Positions 60,228 to 64,000 of a DNA stretch of 64,000 nucleotides are shown in pieces. This DNA comes from Candidatus Pantoea floridensis (GTDB lineage: Bacteria; Pseudomonadota; Gammaproteobacteria; Enterobacterales; Enterobacteriaceae). How positions within the stretch are numbered: the stretch's first letter is position 1; every line of letters starts with the position of its first letter. Both the position numbers and the translations under genes were made by a program. The stretch is taken from contig NZ_OCMY01000001.1 of NCBI RefSeq assembly GCF_900215435.1, positions 4,345,458-4,409,457 of the forward strand, read 5' to 3'. The notes under the pieces were generated by a model, which was not told the origin of the DNA, ran no database searches, and saw only the letters and a program-made list of their open reading frames with translations.

Positions 60228-60860
60228 CTAATTATCTAAATGCTGATAATCGAACCGATAAGGATAACCATGTTCTAAGCGGATTTTGTTTTCTGTTATA
60301 GGTTCATCATGATAGGGAGGTAAACCCAATACTCGGTACTCTTCCTCTAAAATTCGAGATAATCCACCTTCAGAATTTATCAAGACGTCACCCTTTAAAA
60401 TATTTCTGACATGAATAAGTTCATGTGCAAGAGAAAGGAATGAACTATATTGATTGATCACCTTATGAGAGTGACCAAAGAGATCGATATGAATGAATTC
60501 ATTTGGGTTCCAGTAACTGACAGCTGTCGTTCCGACCCCCTTACCTCCTTTTTGGGTTGAAGTGACGAGTTCAATAGCTTTGTACATATTCCATTTATCT
60601 TCGTCTTCATCAATTGGTGGGGGACCATATGTTTTTAATTGAGAATATGTCAGCATTGGTTTTGCCGAGCAATCGAAGCTTTCATCTGGAATCACAAATG
60701 CACATCTTTCATTTCTAGCAAGTGAATTGATTTCTCTTAAAAGAGCCTGACCAATCGGCTTTGCTGAGATTTTGAAAAGTGCTGATTCTGTTTTTTTATA
60801 AAGATAAGGATTGGAGGTTTCAATCGTCAGGTTTGGTACAACACGACTTTGTATATACAT
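60228..60860 (-). CDS. M91-family zinc metallopeptidase effector (paralogue 1, divergent)
   Basis: 210 residues. Zinc-binding HELIH at 146-150 (SLAHELIHVRNILKG), the downstream Glu in LEEEYRVLG (~172-174) and the tail ENKIRLEHGYPYRFDY match the NleD/HopH1-type M91 peptidases, which cut MAP kinases in host cells. It is the most diverged of the four and is apparently co-transcribed with hrpK. No hrp box was found upstream. Confidence 0.78.
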   Translation of the reverse strand: MYIQSRVVPNLTIETSNPYLYKKTESALFKISAKPIGQALLREINSLARNERCAFVIPDESFDCSAKPMLTYSQLKTYGPPPIDEDEDKWNMYKAIELVTSTQKGGKGVGTTAVSYWNPNEFIHIDLFGHSHKVINQYSSFLSLAHELIHVRNILKGDVLINSEGGLSRILEEEYRVLGLPPYHDEPITENKIRLEHGYPYRFDYQHLDN

Positions 60861-60979
60861 AATTTTCTGTCAGACATGCCTCTTCTATTTTGACTTGAAC
60901 AAATCTTCTACAATGCACTTTTGGCTAACATAATGTCATATTTAGTTTTGTTTCAAGGACGAGATAGGGCTTAACATGA

Positions 60980-62197
60980 CTATTCATGACTCTCATAAAC
61001 ATCTTTGAATGTTTTTTTGACGAAAATTAAATTCAGAATTGCGCCAGCGAACATAACGACTGTTGTCAGAATGAACACATATCGGATCCCGAGATGACTA
61101 CCTATCATTCCCCCGAGGAATGGACCAATGAACTGACCGATGAACTTTGCTGAAACCGAGTAACCCAGCACACTTCCAACATTCTCAACAGCAACTTTCT
61201 GTCGAATAATGACTGAGGTACAAGGCAACAATCCTCCGAGCGCAATTCCCATCAGGAACCGCAACAGGACCAACTCCCATCCAGATGTAACGAACGCCTG
61301 AGGAATGATGAGGAGTCCAGCGATAAACATTCCTCCTATGATGACCTCAACGTGTCCCATTTTATCGGCTATTTTGCCTAATACCGACGCCGATAAAACA
61401 GATCCGAGAGCTGAAGCAGCCAGAACGAGACCTGACATAAAAGTAATGTTATCAACATTCGACTCAATTGAGCTGATAAAGATCGTAATGATAGGTTCGA
61501 TAGAAAGGTTCGCTATCATCAGAAACATACTTGAAATCAGCATTACAAGGATTACAGGTTTATCCTGCTTACCAATAATCCCTTTCGATTTTCGCTCGGT
61601 TTTGGTTTTAGGTTTATGTTCTTCTTTGATTCCAAAGAGGGTTAAGAGGAATGCAATAAAGATAAAACCTCCGGCAGACCAGAACGTTTCACGAATGCCG
61701 ATCAACGGTGCAAGAATACCCCCTAACAAAGGTCCAGCTAGATTTCCCGCCATTACGCCTGATGCGACCATACCCAGCGCCCAACCAGACCGCTCCTGAG
61801 GAGCCTGAACAGCAATAAGAATCGTTGAACCAGATCCATAACCACCAGCCAGACCAACCAGGAACAGCATTAAAACGAGGTTATACACGTTAGTAGCAAA
61901 CCCAATCAAAGAGAGAATGATAGAGAGTCCGAGACTTGCGCGTATAAGCATCGTTTTTCGGCCAAAACGATCACCTAACCTTCCCCATATCGGCGCGACA
62001 AGACCCGCTGAAAGGAAGGTCACACTAAAAGCAATTCCAGACCAGCGAATGATTTTATCCTGTTCAACAATGCCAAGCTGATTAACATATAATGGGAGAA
62101 AAGGAAGCATGATGGTTAATCCGACAGTTGTCGCAAACGCACCAATCATGCAAATAAAAAGATTACGTTTCCAGAATAGATTATCTGATTCAGTCAC
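60980..62197 (-). CDS. MdtG-like major facilitator efflux protein
   Basis: 405 residues with twelve membrane segments and the MFS motif A GRLGDRFGRKTM after helix 2; overall it resembles the MdtG multidrug exporter. It lies within the M91 effector array, and an AT-rich gap separates it from both neighbours. Its relation to secretion is unclear; likely an inserted housekeeping or resistance gene. Confidence 0.85.
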   Translation of the reverse strand: MTESDNLFWKRNLFICMIGAFATTVGLTIMLPFLPLYVNQLGIVEQDKIIRWSGIAFSVTFLSAGLVAPIWGRLGDRFGRKTMLIRASLGLSIILSLIGFATNVYNLVLMLFLVGLAGGYGSGSTILIAVQAPQERSGWALGMVASGVMAGNLAGPLLGGILAPLIGIRETFWSAGGFIFIAFLLTLFGIKEEHKPKTKTERKSKGIIGKQDKPVILVMLISSMFLMIANLSIEPIITIFISSIESNVDNITFMSGLVLAASALGSVLSASVLGKIADKMGHVEVIIGGMFIAGLLIIPQAFVTSGWELVLLRFLMGIALGGLLPCTSVIIRQKVAVENVGSVLGYSVSAKFIGQFIGPFLGGMIGSHLGIRYVFILTTVVMFAGAILNLIFVKKTFKDVYESHE

Positions 62198-62254
62198 AAT
62201 TGCTCCAGAGTTGTGATATTAATTTTTTTAAGGTCATGACGATACACAAAGAAT

Positions 62255-62890
62255 TTATCGAATAAAGTTTTCTCCCGCATATTGCAATCTGAGAGGCAAC
62301 CCATGTTCACGACGAATATTATTTTCAGTGAACCTATCATTAAGAAAATTGTTTATCCCAATCGCTCTCCATTCTTCCATGTTGTGAACGCCATTTATAT
62401 CAGGTTTAATTCCTAAAGTTTTCCCTTTCATGATCCAGTAAGCATGAACTAGTTCATGAGCAAGTGTGACAAAAGACATTTTTTCATCTTCAACTCTTGC
62501 GTTTTTTCCGGTATCACTTACATAATTAGCTTCTTTGGTATTCCAGACAATAAAAGCACTCGTTGGCTGGCCCTCACCTCCTATCGATTTATCAGCAACA
62601 ATTGTTTTTGCACGTTCGATCTTCCATTTCACATCTGGAAGATTTGATATGTTTGGATATTTTTGAAACTGACTTTCTGTTAACATCATCCCTGTAGCAG
62701 ACCCTCCTTCCTTATTAGGGAAAATATTTATTTTTGTTTCACCTTTAGCCATGTTATTCATTTCGATTAACATCGAAAATCCTATTGGCTTTGAGCCAAT
62801 TTTTGATAATGCATATTCTGCAAGTTTAAACTGTCTTTCTTCAGAATATTCAATAGTGAAATTTTTGAATAAGGCACTTTGCGTAATCAT
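62255..62890 (-). CDS. M91-family zinc metallopeptidase effector (paralogue 2)
   Basis: 211 residues. HELVH (145-149) in SFVTLAHELVHAYWIMKG, the third-ligand Glu in MEEWRAIGI, and ENNIRREHGLPLRLQY. An N-terminal domain with GSKPIGFSMLIEMNNMAKG is shared with the other copies. It follows paralogue 3 by 20 bases in one operon. Confidence 0.82.
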   Translation of the reverse strand: MITQSALFKNFTIEYSEERQFKLAEYALSKIGSKPIGFSMLIEMNNMAKGETKINIFPNKEGGSATGMMLTESQFQKYPNISNLPDVKWKIERAKTIVADKSIGGEGQPTSAFIVWNTKEANYVSDTGKNARVEDEKMSFVTLAHELVHAYWIMKGKTLGIKPDINGVHNMEEWRAIGINNFLNDRFTENNIRREHGLPLRLQYAGENFIR

Positions 62891-62910
62891 TTTGATTACC
62901 TCTAAATCAG

Positions 62911-63552
62911 TTAAGAAATATTTGAAGGAATATATCTGATTCGCATTGGTAAACCATGCTCCTGACGAATACTGTTTTCACTAAATATTTCATTATAGTA
63001 ATTATTGATCCCCATCGCCCTCCATTCTTCCATATTAGCTATACCATTACTGTCTACCCCGACCACTAAGCCTTCACCTCTCATGATCCAGTAAGCATGA
63101 ACAAGTTCATGAGCAAGTGTGACAAAAGAATATTTACTATTTTTTGAAACAATGCTATCTCCACTGTTATTTATATGAACATATTCGCGAATATTCCAGT
63201 TTACTATAGCGCTTGTTCCGGTCTCATTACCTCCAATTGCATGTATTGAGTTAATCCGATTCCCTATGCTATCCTCCCATTTTTGGGAAGAAATGTTATC
63301 AGGATCAGGATTAGGGAATATTTTTCGTTGTGACTCTGTTAAAGCTGATGATGTAGTGCTTTCTCCATATAATGTCGGAATGATTCTTATCTTAGTTTGT
63401 CCCTGAGCCATATTGTTGATTTCACTCAACATCAAAAAACCTTTAAGCTTAGAACCAATTTTCTTTAATGCTGCCTCTGTCTTTTTTAATTCATCCTGAT
63501 TATGATGATGAATTTCAACATTAGGCATATAAGAACTATTTGTTATCAGCAT
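62911..63552 (-). CDS. M91-family zinc metallopeptidase effector (paralogue 3)
   Basis: 213 residues. HELVH at 148-152, then MEEWRAMGINNYYN and ENSIRQEHGLPMRIRY. It is close to paralogue 2 in sequence, so these two are a recent duplication. It starts 11 bases after paralogue 4 ends, with AAAAGGAG as ribosome site. Confidence 0.83.
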   Translation of the reverse strand: MLITNSSYMPNVEIHHHNQDELKKTEAALKKIGSKLKGFLMLSEINNMAQGQTKIRIIPTLYGESTTSSALTESQRKIFPNPDPDNISSQKWEDSIGNRINSIHAIGGNETGTSAIVNWNIREYVHINNSGDSIVSKNSKYSFVTLAHELVHAYWIMRGEGLVVGVDSNGIANMEEWRAMGINNYYNEIFSENSIRQEHGLPMRIRYIPSNIS

Positions 63553-63563
63553 CTGAACTCCTT

Positions 63564-64000
63564 TTAATCATTCATATAATAATTCTTTCTTAGTTCAATG
63601 TTATGTTCCCGCCTAATAGCATTTTCAGAGTAAGGGATGTTCTCATATTGATGCACCCCCATTGCCCGATACTCCTCGAAAATAGGCGTATCTTCTTCAT
63701 CAACAGGATGTGAAAGGTAATCACCTTTCAAAAGATAATATGCATGGTTGAGTTCATGCGCTAAGGAGATAAAGGAAATTACACCATCATTCTTAATATA
63801 ATTTTCGCCTTTTGAATCAATATAAATTGAGACTGATTTATTCCAGAATACATTAGAGCTTACACCCTCTCCAAGCCCTTGTATTGATGGTGAATTTGAA
63901 ATATGAGATGCAACTTTATTACTCCAGTCTTTATCATTATCTCTGTATTCATTATATTTAATGAGTTGAGATTTAGTTAATTGAGGGTAGCAAGAGGAAT
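63564..64000 (-). CDS. M91-family zinc metallopeptidase effector (paralogue 4, partial)
   Basis: The reading frame enters from the right edge and ends at 63564, giving about 145 C-terminal residues. I read HELNH in SFISLAHELNHAYYLLKG, then FEEYRAMGV and ENAIRREHNIELR. So it keeps the zinc ligands, with Asn replacing Val or Ile in the HExxH core. It heads the three-gene array; its start and promoter are outside the window. Confidence 0.8.
   Translation of the reverse strand, partial: SSCYPQLTKSQLIKYNEYRDNDKDWSNKVASHISNSPSIQGLGEGVSSNVFWNKSVSIYIDSKGENYIKNDGVISFISLAHELNHAYYLLKGDYLSHPVDEEDTPIFEEYRAMGVHQYENIPYSENAIRREHNIELRKNYYMND

Noticed and set aside
61305..61799. 164-codon plus-strand ORF opposite the MFS transporter
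   Set aside because: Antisense of transmembrane coding sequence; such frames are commonly open by codon bias.

Overview
The window reads as Enterobacterales DNA of moderate to low GC. A lambda-like prophage fills roughly 1-31.4 kb and lies directly against a plant-pathogen-type (Hrp1 class) type III secretion island that fills 32.5-64 kb. The host genus cannot be fixed from this sequence. The Hrp gene content (hrpL/hrpS regulation, AvrE/DspE-family effector, harpin, HrpJ-HrcV-HrpQ-HrcN-HrpO-HrpP-HrcQRSTU) resembles that of Erwiniaceae and Pectobacteriaceae. No tRNA, rRNA or CRISPR array was seen.

Prophage. The immunity region is at 23.4-25.7 kb: cII and cro on the minus strand, the S24-type repressor cI on the plus strand, candidate operators, a boxA plus hairpin nutR, and an OOP-like RNA. 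The rightward (pR) operon runs on the minus strand: cro, cII, O-like, P, a DNA methyltransferase, ninB, small genes, ninG and the Q antiterminator. Late genes continue leftward: four TerB-like proteins, glycosyltransferases, HNH nuclease, duplicated spike protein, Rha-type protein, TerS, TerL, then a single ORF joining HK97 prohead protease to major capsid protein, which runs off the left edge. No portal gene lies between TerL and the protease. That space holds cargo instead (hotdog thioesterase, StyA-like flavin monooxygenase, superinfection immunity protein). The pL operon runs on the plus strand: an unknown first gene, small ORFs, recE, recT, an inserted LysR regulator and isochorismatase-family hydrolase, then xis. 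No integrase follows xis.

Junction. Two tandem GrlR-like proteins and an XRE-type HTH protein sit between xis and dspE. GrlR is known as a type III secretion regulator in attaching-and-effacing E. coli, so this trio is a candidate link between the prophage edge and the secretion island.

Type III island. In order: dspE, an IpgF/IagB-type transglycosylase, a phage-like C5 methyltransferase with a long conserved-looking second reading frame, a harpin-transglycosylase fusion, hrpS, hrpA-hrpB-hrcJ-hrpD-hrpE-hrpF-hrcC-hrpT, hrpN, then on the minus strand hrpJ-hrcV-hrpQ-hrcN-hrpO-hrpP-hrcQ-hrcR-hrcS-hrcT-hrcU, divergent hrpL, hrpK, and M91-family zinc metallopeptidase effectors (four paralogues, one cut by the right edge) interrupted by an MdtG-like efflux gene. 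The inferred circuit is HrpS with sigma-54 activating hrpL through two palindromic upstream sites, and HrpL then reading hrp boxes before hrpA, hrpN, hrpJ, dspE, the harpin-transglycosylase and the IpgF-like gene. Genes for hrpX/hrpY, hrpG, hrpV and the DspF chaperone were not found in the window.
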